A DNA stretch of 64,000 nt, taken from NCBI GenBank assembly GCA_035771165.1, contig JAWNZC010000265.1, forward strand, positions 3,126,001 through 3,190,000. Reading direction: 5' to 3'. The translations under genes and the position numbers were made by a program. Positions 1-31,395 of the stretch are shown here, in pieces. The notes under the pieces were generated by a model. That model had not been told where the DNA came from. It did not search any database and saw only the letters and a program-made list of their open reading frames with translations. Every line of letters starts with the position of its first letter. Position 1 is the first letter of the stretch. The DNA is from Paragorgia papillata. Taxonomy: Eukaryota > Cnidaria > Anthozoa > Scleralcyonacea > Coralliidae.

Positions 1-459
1 TTCTTGTACGAGTTTGAAGACGTATTGATACTTGATATTTCATAATATACATCTAATGTCATTTTCTTATTTCTGCTCCTTTAATTTCTTGTTCAGTTTT
101 GTTAAACGGCCTTTTGTAACTAATGATATTTTAAGAAATATAAACTGACAACTTGATTGTTTATTTTTCACGTTTACTCATGGCTAGTTGTTGTTTTCGG
201 TACGAATGCGGAATGCTTTTTAAACAAAACGAACTGATGAAACTGGTACTAACCTAAACGGCATATTCTATACTAAGTTTGTGTTGATTTTTTGTATCCT
301 CTTCGGAGTGACGAAACTCTAATATATATGGTTTATAATATAACGAAAATTTGATTTAATTTCTTCACTGACAAACTTCGTGCACGTTTTGTAAAGACAA
401 TGACTTTTCCTATAGCAACAAATAGACAATCACTGCATAATTAGTTCGGCAGCATAGCA
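1..459. other. AT-rich spacer, no gene seen
   Basis: I see no reading frame, splice-site-bounded exon or recognisable repeat in this stretch before the first inverted-repeat element. Confidence 0.5.
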
Positions 460-1353
460 CAGGGTCTGAAATTTAATTTTTTTTTCAGTATCCCATGGGA
501 TACCAGGGTTCAAAGTTTTAGTATCCCCCCTAAGAATCCAGTATCCCACTTCTGGATACTAGTTACCATAATTTTTAGTATCCCACCTATTTGTCGGGGT
601 GACTGTACATCACAAGAAATATATTAAGAAAACATAAATTAATCAAAACAGTTTTATTTTGCACTAAAACCCATCAAAGTCACTTTCAGAGTCAGACTCT
701 GAATTAAATAAACTCAAATTTTTATATAAGTTTGAGTGTAGTTAATGGGAACCACAAAGGAGTTAAAGTCATGTAATGTATTGTTGAAGAATGAGGGAGA
801 ATTAGAAGGGAATTTGATTAAAAAGCGCAATTAGCCTCCAGCTATGTTGCGTATGGAAAGGCCATACGGACCACGCTGTTGGACATGCAGTGTATATATA
901 TATTGCTTAAAGAACCATGTAAAAAACGACAGAAGAAGAATAAAAGATATGTAATGTATAGTACAGTGCAATCAGGATCTGGGACACAACCCTGGACGCG
1001 TTTCGACCTTCTGGTGGTCTCATCAGCACTGGGATTTGGGGTTGGGAGTCAATGTAAATATTAAGTTAATTGTTGGAAGAGAAATAATAGCAAGCTGACA
1101 ACCATCCCCGCAAAGGTCCTGGGGACGAGATTGACAAATATCAACGACGCTATCACTCGATTTCCAAGATGGCGACTTATATAGATCAGTGGTGCTAACA
1201 AAGCTATCGGGAGACCAACGGAGGCCTTTTCCGCTATCCCGATATTTGAAATTTCGTGGTATCCAGTCGGGATACAAGTAAAACAGAAGTTAGTATCCAA
1301 AACGAAATTTTAGTATCCCGTGGATATCGGGATACCGCAAATTTCAGACCCTG
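460..1353. mobile_element. Non-autonomous DNA transposon, perfect 15-bp terminal inverted repeats
   Basis: The ends are CAGGGTCTGAAATTT and its exact reverse complement (1339-1353). The direct repeat TAGCA flanks both sides (455-459 and 1354-1358). Subterminal sequence repeats the motif AGTATCCC in both orientations. No transposase frame is present. CAGGG termini recall hAT elements, but those duplicate 8 bp and only 5 bp match here, so the superfamily is open. Confidence 0.75.
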
Positions 1354-1446
1354 TAGCACAACCAATCAAAATTTAAAATTCACGTTTAGCAAAGCGTGAT
1401 AAAATGATTCAATAAATAATTTTTCAAACCTTTTCGAGTCTTCGCA

Positions 1447-1521
1447 GTTCGCTCAAGACCAGGCTTAACGTTTGGTGAGAGGCAGCGTGCTAACAGCACA
1501 GCCACCTGTGCTAGTCCCCAG
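1447..1521 (-). mobile_element. 5' fragment of a 5S-rRNA-derived SINE
   Basis: The reverse complement matches the head of the SINEs at 58397 and 62010: the CACAGGTGGC/GTGCTGTTAGC block, GCTGCCTCTCACC, then the start of the 5S-like part. It is truncated before the 5S box C. Confidence 0.6.
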
Positions 1522-1554
1522 GGGGTTTTGTGAGAAGATGTGCACGCCTTACGA

Positions 1555-1750
1555 AAAAAGTCTATAGGCGCCTATAGACAACCTATAGAGAACGTTTCAA
1601 TTGCCTATAGAACCTCTTGGTACCTATAGAGATCTATAGGTTGGTCGCCTATAGGAAATGTTCCAATTGCCAATAGAAACCTATAGAGCATAGGATCCTA
1701 TAGGTTGGTCTATTAAGACTATACAGTACTCTATAGGTCACCTATCATGG
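1555..1750. repeat. Clustered CCTATAG palindromic repeats
   Basis: The heptamer CCTATAG and its complement CTATAGG recur about a dozen times in both orientations, giving overlapping small hairpins such as GGCGCCTATAG. No coding potential is seen. Confidence 0.6.
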
Positions 1751-2119
1751 ACTTTTTTTGTTACGGATATGGAGATCACAGGACAAAATATTCCAATATA
1801 CTGTAAACATTAATTTAACATGCTCCCACCAAAATCCAGCCTTTAAAGATCAGGGTGTTCTCTCATGAATGTCCTGGAAACAAGATTGCCCTGTTAAAGT
1901 TTTAAAAGTTAAACATACTAACCAGCCCTGGACGAGTTCAACAGATGGCATCTTAAGTAAGTTAACTGGCAAATGATTGATTTCTCGAATGATGTGAGCT
2001 AAACGCACTGGCATTTGATGGCGACAATAGTGAAATGATTCCATACGGGATCCATGTTTACCTAAAACAATCAGATCATTTATAATTAATATATAATGTA
2101 AAGATTTTCATTATACAGT

Positions 2120-2610
2120 ACCATTTAACTCATTGCTTCCTGAGGATGTCTGAGAGTTTTTCTTTGATGAGTAAAATCATCTGGCACTAAACAGAGTAAT
2201 TTAAGACTTAATAAGCCATTTAGCCAGCTCAGGCAGGAATGGGTTAAGCAGCTCAGGTTTTGGCTGGCTCAGGTAGGAAGGGTTAAGAACTAATTGTTAA
2301 CCAATTGCTGCCTAGGATGTTTGAGAGTTCTCCTTTTGACAAGTAAAATCATCTGGGCCATTTTGACCAACTCAGTCAGGAATGGTGTTGACTGCCAGGG
2401 GTTCTTCCCTTGACAATTATTAAACAAGTAAAATACTAAAGATACATTCTATGGTACTACATCCTCAGCAGTCAAACAGTTACTTGTAACTCATTGCTTT
2501 CTAGACCTTCTGAGGATTCTCTCTTTGATGAATAAAATAACCTGGTGTTAGCCAGAATAAAATAATTACATATTAAAGACCAATTTAGACAGGAAGTTAG
2601 AGGAGAGATA
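2120..2610. repeat. Three tandem-like copies of a dispersed ~100-bp repeat
   Basis: Three diverged copies start near 2127, 2305 and 2480. Each has ACTCATTGCT, then a TGAGGAT/TCTCTTTGATGA block, then AGTAAAATCATCTGG, and ends near CAGGAATGGGTTAA. Relatives occur at 3247, 32980, 44800, 51970 and 56150. Confidence 0.6.
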
Positions 2611-2621
2611 TTACTATTTAA

Positions 2622-2810
2622 CAAATAGATTCCATTTTGCTGTTGTCTGTGCAGTTATAGATGCACAGATGACATCACAACGTGGTAAGAACAAAAAAGT
2701 GGCCCACGAGACGCAGTCGAGTGGGTCACTGATGTTCTTACCACGTTGTGACATCTTCTGTGCATCTATAACTGAACAGACAACAAAAAAATGGAATCTA
2801 CCGGTATTTG
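2622..2810. mobile_element. Palindromic (fold-back) MITE
   Basis: Two arms of about 80 bp are near-perfect reverse complements (for example TTATAGATGCACAGATGACA against TGTGCATCTATAACTG) around a short centre near 2705-2725. No coding capacity. Confidence 0.8.
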
Positions 2811-3560
2811 TTTTATACAATAAAAATTTAAAAGGTTTTTGTTGAAACTCTTGCTGGATTTTGGATCAGCTGACGTGATCTGACGTGACCATGTGTCTGT
2901 CCTCTAATAGATCATGGCCAACAACCAATGAAAATACACATAGCAACCAGGGTATTGTATAATAATTATTATAGAATACCCTGCTGGTTTGGAATGTGCA
3001 TCTTTAGAGACACAAAAACAAGCCTAGATTCCCTACAAACTAGCTCCTTTACTGTATAGCCGAAGGTTTAAATATAAATTTGTATGTGCTTGTTGTTTGT
3101 AATGAAGTTAATCAGGTAATTTTAAAGAATGAGGCAATTGTATATGATGAACTTTTCTCAAGCTCGTGCAGAATCTGATCTTAACATTAGCATAATTATA
3201 GAAATCATGAAAGTGGTATTCAATGATCTGGCATGCAGTTATCTTATGAAGTAACTCATTCCTGCCCAAGAGTCTCCCAAGGTGACTGAATAAAATTGTC
3301 TTTCATCAGCCAGAATAAGAATACTAATGACCACTTTGGACAGGAAAGAGTCAATAGCCAACACAAACACAAACTATGACACCCCCCATTTTAATACCTG
3401 TAATAACATATATGACTTAATTATCCATGACTACAATGAATATAAGTGAATAACATTATTTTCTTCCCAATATACTGTATATATTTCAAACTAGCCATTG
3501 ATATTATTTTACTATTGTATGCTACAGTATATATTCTCATTGACATTCCACTAACAAACA
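2811..3560. other. Non-genic spacer with one dispersed-repeat copy
   Basis: It contains one copy of the AGTAAAATCATCTGG-type repeat (about 3247-3355). Otherwise I see AT-rich sequence without exons. Confidence 0.45.
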
Positions 3561-3562
3561 AT

Positions 3563-4100
3563 ACTAGACTACTAGTTAACATAAACTATAGTAAAAGTCT
3601 GAAGTCCAATGTCAGACATGCTGTGAATCATCATCAATGATCAGTTGTTTGTTGTCTGATGCTGAAAAACTGCTGGGGTCGTTCAAGGTTGTTCAATATT
3701 AGAATTTAAATAGCGTTTGACAGTTTCTGCTTTACACTGGTTAAATTACTTATCATTTTACATATACCAATACTCAAAGACTGTGACTGAGCGACATGTC
3801 AGCGAATATATACAGTACGTACAGTACCAAATGATGTGAATTGTTCAAACTAGCCATACAGACTACTAGTTAACATAAACATATAATAAAAGTCTGAAGT
3901 CCAATGTCAGACATGCTGTGAATTAAATCATCATCAATGATCAGTTAGTTGTTCGTTGTCTGATGACTGATGCTGAAAAACTCCTGGGGTCGTTCAAGGT
4001 TACACAATATTAGAATTGTATATTGTTATTTAAACAGCGTTTGGCAGTTTCTGCTTTACACTGGTTAAATTACTTATCATTTTATACAAATACTCAAACA
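3563..4100 (+). repeat. Recent local tandem duplication, unit ~292 bp
   Basis: The segment beginning CTACTAGTTAACATAAAC at about 3571 recurs at about 3863 with the same order of blocks: AAGTCCAATGTCAGACATGC, GGGGTCGTTCAAGGTT, GTTTCTGCTTTACACTGG. Small indels separate the copies, such as an added TTAAA and GATGACT. No reading frame is conserved. Confidence 0.8.
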
Positions 4101-4644
4101 CAAAGACAAATCCTGGCATTATACAAATCAGAAATATAATTAAATGATCGCAGCTCGATATCAAGTATATAGGTTTATAGATATCAAGAGACTGGGCGAC
4201 AATAAATTTGTCAGCGAATATATTGCTAAAATAATTTCAGAGATATAGAGCAGCATTCACACAATCATATAAGCTATTAAGCTTACTCTTATTTTATAGT
4301 CTCGTAACAGTTTTTTTGCTTACCAAATGATGTGAATTGTTCAATGGTCAGAGGGAATTGCTGATATCCACTATATCGTTTAATGGCGGACAAGAATTCA
4401 TCCCAGAGAACTTTAGTCACTCTCATATTTGAATAAAATAAGCTTTCTTGAATTGTTCATGGTACTATAAAATCATTCTGTTAAATATAGTAACATCGTC
4501 TCTGCTACAGATTCAACATGCAATTAACATGCAATGGGAGGGCCTGCCCACAGGCAATATTAATAATATACCACGTTTACAGGAACTTTCTTCTTCCACG
4601 AGTTCTAAACTATACGAGAAAAATACCTAGGGAAAAAATATCAG

Positions 4645-5245
4645 CTATAGGCGGGACGGGACGTTTGCCATGTATATCTCTCTTATTTATCCCGTTCCGT
4701 TTATATGGAAAGATGTTTGCCGGACGTTTTTCATCCCGTCCCGGCAAAGCGGGATCCCGGTTTTCTCAACCGGGATCCCGGCAAATCCAAGACAATTTTT
4801 CTCATGGTATTTGCCCGAGGCTTTGCCGGGACGATATTATGCTGACTTTGCAAGATTTGTCATGTGATGCAAAAACAAAAATAATTCACCTAATTAAATA
4901 GCTTAGTTTCCCTAAAAAAAGCGAAATACCGAACATGTCCAAATCATAATAGCGGCTGCTATTACGAATTTTTTTTCGTATTATAATCTGTCTTCTCCGA
5001 ATGTTTTCTCGAGAAATAAACCACTGTAGAAGCTATCAAATATACTGGAAGAAAGATAATTCATCTGGCTACAACATACGTACAGTTTATCCGACCAAAT
5101 AGCTTAGTTTTCTTAAAAAAAAGCGCAATACCGAACATGTCCAACACGAACTGGAGATGCTTGTGGGTGAAATCGTCCCGTTGAAAAACGTCCCGTCCCG
5201 GCAAACGTCCCGTCCTTGTCCCGTCCCGCCTCCCATGTAAACAGC
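4645..5245. mobile_element. Element with GC-rich inverted ends (GGGACGGGACGTTTGCC)
   Basis: The left end reads GGCGGGACGGGACGTTTGCC near 4650. The right end carries the complement GGCAAACGTCCCGTCC near 5200. An inner hairpin GGGATCCCGGTT...AACCGGGATCCC lies at 4751-4783. No transposase is seen. Confidence 0.55.
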
Positions 5246-5284
5246 CCTCACTCAGTCAGGGTTAATAATAGATTTAACCCCGGC

Positions 5285-5605
5285 CAGCGTTATCAAAGTT
5301 GGAAAAATATTTCAATCCTTATTAACGTCTATCTTACGTACCCAAAAAGACATAAAAACATAAGAAAAAAAAAAAGAAAAACCGTTGCTTGTGGAAAATT
5401 GTAAACTGCGATAAATAAGCCCACCAAAAATTAGTCCTTCGGATATTAAACCCACAAAATAATAATGAATCAAACTTTATAAATTTAAAATGACCGAAAT
5501 CATTTTTTCTTTTTTTTTCTTATGTTTTTATGTCATTTTGGGTACGTAAGATAGGCGTTAATAAGGATTGAAATATTTTTCCAACTTTGATAACGATGCG
5601 CGAGG
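5285..5605. repeat. Inverted repeat, ~100-bp arms, upstream of OXSM
   Basis: The left arm (about 5285-5390) contains CAATCCTTATTAACG and CTTACGTACCCAAAA. The right arm (about 5500-5605) contains their complements CGTTAATAAGGATTG and TTTTGGGTACGTAAG. It ends about 100 bp before the OXSM start codon. Confidence 0.8.
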
Positions 5606-5700
5606 CGACATGCGCGAGGACATAAACTTCAAAGGTTCCGACGCGAGTTGGACTTCTTGGTTGTATTTCTATTCTGTGATCTTGTTGCTGGAACTGTGCA

Positions 5701-25865
<20,165 letters not shown>

Positions 25866-25939
25866 AGAGTATGTCAGCTGTGGTAGCTAAATGAATTAGT
25901 AATTAAAATACCATTGTTCAAGAAGAAATGCATCAGTCA

Positions 25940-26452
25940 TTTGAATCTGTATGGTCAATACCGAACTTGAGTCAAAACTAGTGGTAGATTTTATCAATGG
26001 CGACGTAAAATGTGTATGGTCAGTACCAAGCATAGGTCAAAACTGCACTTGGTGGTAAAATCAAGATTGGTGAAATGAGTGCATGATGTCAACATTATGA
26101 ATGGTTTCATAAGATGTCTATGGTCAGTACCAAACTTGAGTCAAAACTGGAAATGGTTGTGGAATAAAGATTGATGGTGTCGACATTGTGAATGGTGGCA
26201 CAACGTGTCTATAATCAGTACCAAACTTGAGTCAAAACTGGAAATGGTGGTGGAATAAAGATTGATGGTGTCGACATTGTGAATGGTGGCACAACGTGTC
26301 TATAATCAGTACCAAACTTAGGTCAAAACTAGACTTAGTGATGGTGACATAATTATGAATGATGTCGACATTGTGAATGAATGGTGACATAACATGTGTA
26401 TGGCCAAAACCACATTCTGGTCAAAACTGGATTTGGTGGTGGAAAAATTAAG
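25940..26452 (+). repeat. ~95-105-bp tandem repeat just downstream of OXSM
   Basis: Blocks GGTCAGTACCAAACTTGAGT, CAAAACTGGAAATGGT, GATGGTGTCGACATTG and TGAATGGTGGCACAACGTGT recur five or six times. Two units carry AATAAA (26163-26168 and 26254-26259), possible poly(A) signals for OXSM. One more unit fragment resumes at 28795-28850, beyond the LINE. Confidence 0.8.
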
Positions 26453-26689
26453 ATAGATAGATAGATAGATAGATAAAACTTTATTTAAACACACACTAGC
26501 CTCGTCAACTATTAATTAAGCTGATTTCCACAAAGGGCGTGTGGTTTGCATAGTAAATATACGTAATATAAATTAACTGATAATAATACATAACATAATT
26601 AAAATAACTTTACAGTGTTCCTAAATACAATTAAAATTAAAATGTTAATTCCACTAATCTAACTTTACTATATATATTTATAAAATAGG

Positions 26690-26995
26690 TTGCGGTCTTA
26701 CGCACGCTGTGATTGGTCAATTACCGTGTTTATATCAGGCTATGTAAACACGGTTGTGATGTCACGGCACATTTTTTAGCCTTATTTCATAAAAGAAATA
26801 GAAAATGGATGCCCTGTGTTTATATAACCTGATGCAAACACTCGAGTGAGTTGGGAGAATTCGAAAGTACTTATGTAAATCCTCGCCTCCGGTTCGAGTT
26901 CACATAAACTTTCGAATTCTCCCAACTCACTCTCGTGTTTGCATCAGGCTATATAAACACGGGCGGCCATTTTCTATTTCTTAAATATATACCAA
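26690..26995. mobile_element. Fold-back element nested in the LINE
   Basis: GGAGAATTCGAAAGTACTTA pairs with AAACTTTCGAATTCTCCC. CGTGTTTATATCAGGCTATG and CATCAGGCTATATAAACACG lie in the outer arms, with GGCGGCCATTTTCTATTTC at the right end. Confidence 0.7.
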
Positions 26996-27146
26996 TAAGT
27001 GTTTGTAACAAAAAGGCGTAAGGTTCTAGAGCGCTCAATACCATTATAGGTAGAGCGAATGATTAAGATTTAATGCTGTGTCGCTACTCCGAGTTTCACG
27101 CTTTCGCGATCTTCAGGCAACTGACAGATTAGGTTCTGCTATTCAT

Positions 27147-27147
<1 letters not shown>

Positions 27148-27223
<76 letters not shown>
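27148..27223. repeat. (TA)n microsatellite
   Basis: An uninterrupted TA run of about 36 units with TATACA edges, inside the decayed LINE. Confidence 0.95.
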
Positions 27224-27228
<5 letters not shown>

Positions 27229-27602
27229 TAAAATATTAATTCTAAAAAAGTTACTATATAACAATAATATTAAAACGTCTGCCCTACAAACTCAGAAAAG
27301 TGTGAGAAAGTGTGAGCGTAAATTCTGTTTTTTAATATTGACAGTGTGTTAGATTCACGTACATCTTCAGGTAATGAATTCGACAGTTTAGCTCCATCAT
27401 AACAGAAGCTCTTTTTAAGATTTTCAGTCCTTGGCAGAGGTAATTGCAGCGAGGTAGAGGAACCTCTGAGGTTATAATCAGTGATGCATTTCTTACTCAA
27501 AAACAAATCTGCAAGGCAACTCGGGGCCAAACCATTAATGAGTAATGATTTATTTAACGTCGTAAGCACAGGATGTGGTCGCCCAATCATCCGAGCCAGA
27601 GG

Positions 27603-27858
27603 CTCATGTTAAAAGTGCACGACATAAGCTAAGACCTAAGTGTTGATTTTTTACGGAGGGAGGAAAACCGCAGAACTCTGCGAAAAACCCTCGAAGCACA
27701 GGAGAGACCATCTAAACTCTACTCACATGAAATTCAAATTCGAGAACGGGGTTATTCCCAGACGGTCACCCATCGAAGTACTAACCCCGTCCAACTGGGC
27801 TTAACTACAGCGGTGAGAGGCAGCGCCCTAACAGCACATGCCACCCGTGCTTCCCTAA
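27603..27858 (-). mobile_element. 5S-rRNA-derived SINE nested in the LINE
   Basis: The minus strand has GGAAGCACGGGTGGCATGTG, then AGTTAAGCCCAGTTGGACG, then the 5S-like GGGTTAGTACTTCGATGGGT and GACCGTCTGGGAA (boxes A and C of 5S rRNA), then CTCCTGTGCTTCGAGGG and AAAATCAACAC. It splits the two halves of the LINE C-terminus. Beside its 5' end the sequence AATTAAGAACTTTGTACTT occurs twice in tandem. Confidence 0.85.
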
Positions 27859-28859
27859 TTAAGAACTTTGTACTTAATTAAGAACTTTGTACAATTGTTT
27901 GGCTTTTGATTTAGCTCTTTGAGTTTCAAGAGTTACCCAGCCTAATGCATTTAACGCTTCTAAGCCAGGAGTATCATTACTCATACTCATAATTACTTGT
28001 GCAGATCTATTCTGAAGTTTTTGCATTCTATTCGAAAGCCCCTGACCGAAAGTATCCCACACCTCACTGCAGTAATTAAAGTGGGGTTGGACTAAGGCAT
28101 TATAGAGCGCAATTAGTGTTTTCCTATCAACAAAATCGCGAATTTTTCGTATGGCCCCTATTCCTGAAACGACCTTCTTAGCTACATTCTCAATGTGCTT
28201 ATTCCAAGATAAATGCTCATCAATTTCAACGCCAAGAACTTTACTGTGATGGACTTGTTTAATGTAATCTTGGTCAATTTTAACACTCGGCTGAGTAGCA
28301 AGGGTTCTTAGTTTATAATGTGAGCCTATTAATAGAAATTCGGTTTTTGCAACATTGAGACTTAATTTGTTGGCCAAGAGCCACTCTTTTACACACAAGG
28401 TCACCATTCATGGCAGACTCGACTTCCTCTATAGTTTCACCAGCTGCAGTAATATTTGTATCGTCGGCAAACAGCCAAGGAGTAAGTTGGTAAATCATTT
28501 ATGTATAAGAGGAAGAAAAGTGGGCCAAGAATAGAGCCTTGTGGAATACTACATGTGACTCGTCTCTCAGAAGACACATTCAGCTGACATTTTTGTTGGC
28601 GATCAGTTAAATATGATTGTATCATGGATAAGGCATTTCCAGTGATACCGTATATTTCGAATTTACGCAATAAAATATCATGGTTGACGGTATCGAAAGC
28701 CTTTTTTAAATCCAAAAACACAACCGAATTAAACTTTTTACGATCCATATTAACATACCAGCTGTTTGTGCTGTCCAAGAGAGATGTATAAATGATGTGG
28801 ACATTGTGAATGGTGACATAACATGTGTATGGTCAATACCAAACCTGAAGATCCACACT

Positions 28860-29250
28860 TTTTTTACGTATATTTTTATTTTTATAAAATATTTTTAAGT
28901 GGAGGAAAGTTCACATATAGTTAAAGCACACAATAGAAATTAAAAGGAAGAATATTTTTATTTTATAGGAAAGTATTTTAAACATTGTTAACCAATTCTA
29001 CGTAATATGATATAATATTTGGTCCGGGGTACAGTATTTAAAGTATTTTCTGTTTCCAAGACAAAATGTAAACTTTATTACAACGCAACGCTCGTAGATG
29101 AACGCACTAATCTAGCACTGAACGCGTTAATATTATATTAATCTTCCTCTCTCAGAGGTGTTTCACTTTGCAATTTGTTTGTCATAAAGTGAAAAGCATC
29201 GTAATGGCAATATTTTTTACATCATGTTTCCCATTTCGGATTTCCTCAGC
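28860..29250. other. Spacer between LINE and minicollagen 3' end
   Basis: AT-rich sequence with no exon seen. It should contain the minicollagen 3' UTR: AATAAA on the minus strand lies at 29255-29260, only 8 bp past the stop codon, and TTTATT again near 29073. Confidence 0.5.
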
Positions 29251-29267
29251 ACGGTTTATTTACACGT

Positions 29268-31395
29268 TTACTTTCCACAGCAGGACTGTGAGGGTGGTGG
29301 TGGTGGAGGCATGCAAGATGGCTGACCACCACATCCTGGTGGGGGAGGTGGAGGAGCGCATGGACATCCACCAGCACCACCTGGAGGAGGCATTGGTGGT
29401 GGTGGCATCATTGGTGGCATACCACCACCAGCACCACCACAACAACCAGCAGATGGAGGTGGTGGGGGCATACCTCCCTGTGGTGGGCAAGGGCATGAGC
29501 TTGGAGGTGGCATTGGAGGTGGCATTGGAGGTGGCATTGGAGGAGCCAGACCACCACCGCAACAACCAGCTGATGGTGGAGGAGGAGGTGGGGGCATGCA
29601 TGAAGGTGGTGCGCATCCAGCAGCAGGTGGTGGTGCTGGACAAGGACACTGTCGTTGTTGTGGTGGTGGTGGCTGACAACATGGTAGAGGACATATTTTC
29701 ATACAATGGTGAACACAGATTGGTGGACAAGCTGGGGGAGGTGCTGGTTGTCCATGACATCCTGGTTGACCAGGGGGGCCCACGCATCCTTGTGGTCCCG
29801 GAGGTCCTATGCATCCTGGTTGACCTGGATTTCCAGGGCATCCTGGAGGTCCCATCATACCAGGAGGACCTGGCATTGGTGGCGCTTGAGGTGGCGGACA
29901 GCACTGGGGTTGAGCTGGTTGACATCCACCACCGCACACGCTTGGGTTAGCACTTCGTTTGGCAATATCTAAAAGAAACCATTTTTTAGAACGTTATGAC
30001 ATGTCTTCTTTGACGCCCAACTGCATTCTTAACAATGTTAGTCACACTAAAATCTTTATCTTTTGCATTTTGTGAAATTCTCACAGAGCAACATTTGTAA
30101 TACGAAGATGAAAAGAGAAGTACAGCGTATAGATAATAGAAGGCAAGCCTCGCTGAGCGACCTATCTCACACCTGTTATCTATTGGAGTCATAGTTTAAC
30201 AGAATGAATTGAGAACGCCAAACCGTTATGAAAATAAAGACTCTAATTAAAGTTAGTGTTTTGGTGTTGCAAGATAAATGGACGAGGAAGTTGTGTACAA
30301 TGTGCGGTATTTTTATTTGATCTCTTGCATAACAAAATTCTTAAGTTAAAGACTTTGCCGCCAAAGAGTCCAAGTAAAGTGATCTTGAAACAGATATTGT
30401 TTGCCTCTACAAATCTAACTACTCTTTTCATCTATATAATGGCTATTTCTTTTCTTCAATATTCAGTGTACGTTAACTATTGTTTTTCGCATCAGGACAA
30501 TATCCAATACAATTTTGGGATTTTAAAAACTACCAAATGAATATTTTGTCAACAGGTGCCACCTGCTAGTGCAGACGAAAAGGAAAATGATGAGATTTTG
30601 AACGCTTTGCGAAAACACATTTTAAATAATATGTTTGAATTTCTTACCTTCATTTTTTACTTCTTTCGTAATTTTGATTATTTTCCCATGATGAAGATAT
30701 GATTCAGTAACTATATTGTAATACAAATATACAGTACAGTATTAGTGCAAAAAGATACGGTGCACTAGTAGTATAATATTAGAACAAAATTATGAATGTT
30801 CAGTAATACTGTACAGTAATTTGCTTTTGAAATGATTTGGTGACATTTTGCATAAAATCTATTAAGACAGATCAGACGATCGTATCTGCATGTCCCAACT
30901 TTATTCCTAAATATGAAATCACGGGACGATAACTTTTTAAACGAACACTGTCCTAACTAAGGAATATAGATAGAAATTAAAATAATTCTGTGGCTCAATG
31001 AAATATGTGATAATACTAGCTTATTTTGTGAGAGTAATGCCTTATTTTGTGAGAGTTTGTTATTGCCAAACATAACAAATATTTCGACAAACTATAAGTC
31101 AACACCTAGCATGAATTTCGACTAAAACAGAAAAAGAAATATTAAGACAAAAATAATACTAAGGTATATTAATTTTGACGTAAATATTGGTAATAAAACG
31201 TTTTTTCTTTTTACGTTTGTGGATGTAATTAAGACCCGTAAATAGGAATATAATACATACTTACAAATAATACAGCTCTATATTCGTCATAGGACTGTGG
31301 TATATGACAATATATAATACGATTGTCTTACCTCTTCTGGCGTAGGATGAAACGCTAATAGCTAAGACACACAAAACTATAATTCTCAAGTCCAT
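29268..31395 (-). CDS. Minicollagen with extended Cys/Pro-rich tail (nematocyst capsule protein)
   Basis: Structural protein of the cnidarian stinging capsule, cross-linked by disulfides as the wall hardens. Exons (minus strand) 31332-31395 and 29268-29968, GTAAGA donor, TTTTAG acceptor, 254 residues. Seen in order: signal peptide (about 1-18, hydrophobic IIVLCVLAISV); propeptide ending AKR at 26; short atypical N-terminal cysteine motif 33-45 (C-GGG-C-X6-CC); proline run; 14 Gly-X-Y triplets (55-96), four with Cys at X; perfect C-X3-C-X3-C-X3-C-X3-CC at 102-119. Residues 120-254 then hold three repeats of CPC...C...CC separated by proline runs, which minicollagens normally lack. It would act in nematocyte post-Golgi vesicles. 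Plus-strand frames here are shadows. The family is certain; the paralogue group is not. Confidence 0.95.
29970..31331 (-). other. Minicollagen coding intron, no insertions recognised
   Basis: AT-rich intron between the signal-peptide exon and the collagen exon. I see no palindrome, SINE or frame of interest, in contrast with the OXSM introns. Confidence 0.5.

Larger units (their letters stand above)
26455..28795 (-). mobile_element. Decayed CR1-like LINE with nested insertions
   Basis: Minus-strand reverse-transcriptase pieces: VVFLDLKKAFDTVNHDILL, SIPQGSILGPLFF and LYINDLP (28437-28778); then KLSLNVAKTEFLLIGSH and LVQPHFNYCSEVWD (27874-28407); and a C-terminal piece with GAKLSNSLPEDVRES (27270-27590). 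The YADD region is frameshifted (LFADDTNI near 28470 in another frame). The 3' end has a (GATA)n tail at 26455-26475. It is 5'-truncated at about 28795. Confidence 0.85.

Noticed and set aside
4518..4901. 127-codon frame
   Set aside because: It overlaps the element with GGGACGGGACG inverted ends; no motif and no splice support.
29168..29972. Long plus-strand frames (260 and 88 codons) and a second minus-strand frame (225 codons) over the minicollagen exon
   Set aside because: They arise from the biased Pro/Cys/Gly codons of the real minus-strand exon. Only the collagen frame has Gly-X-Y order and splice-joined signal peptide.
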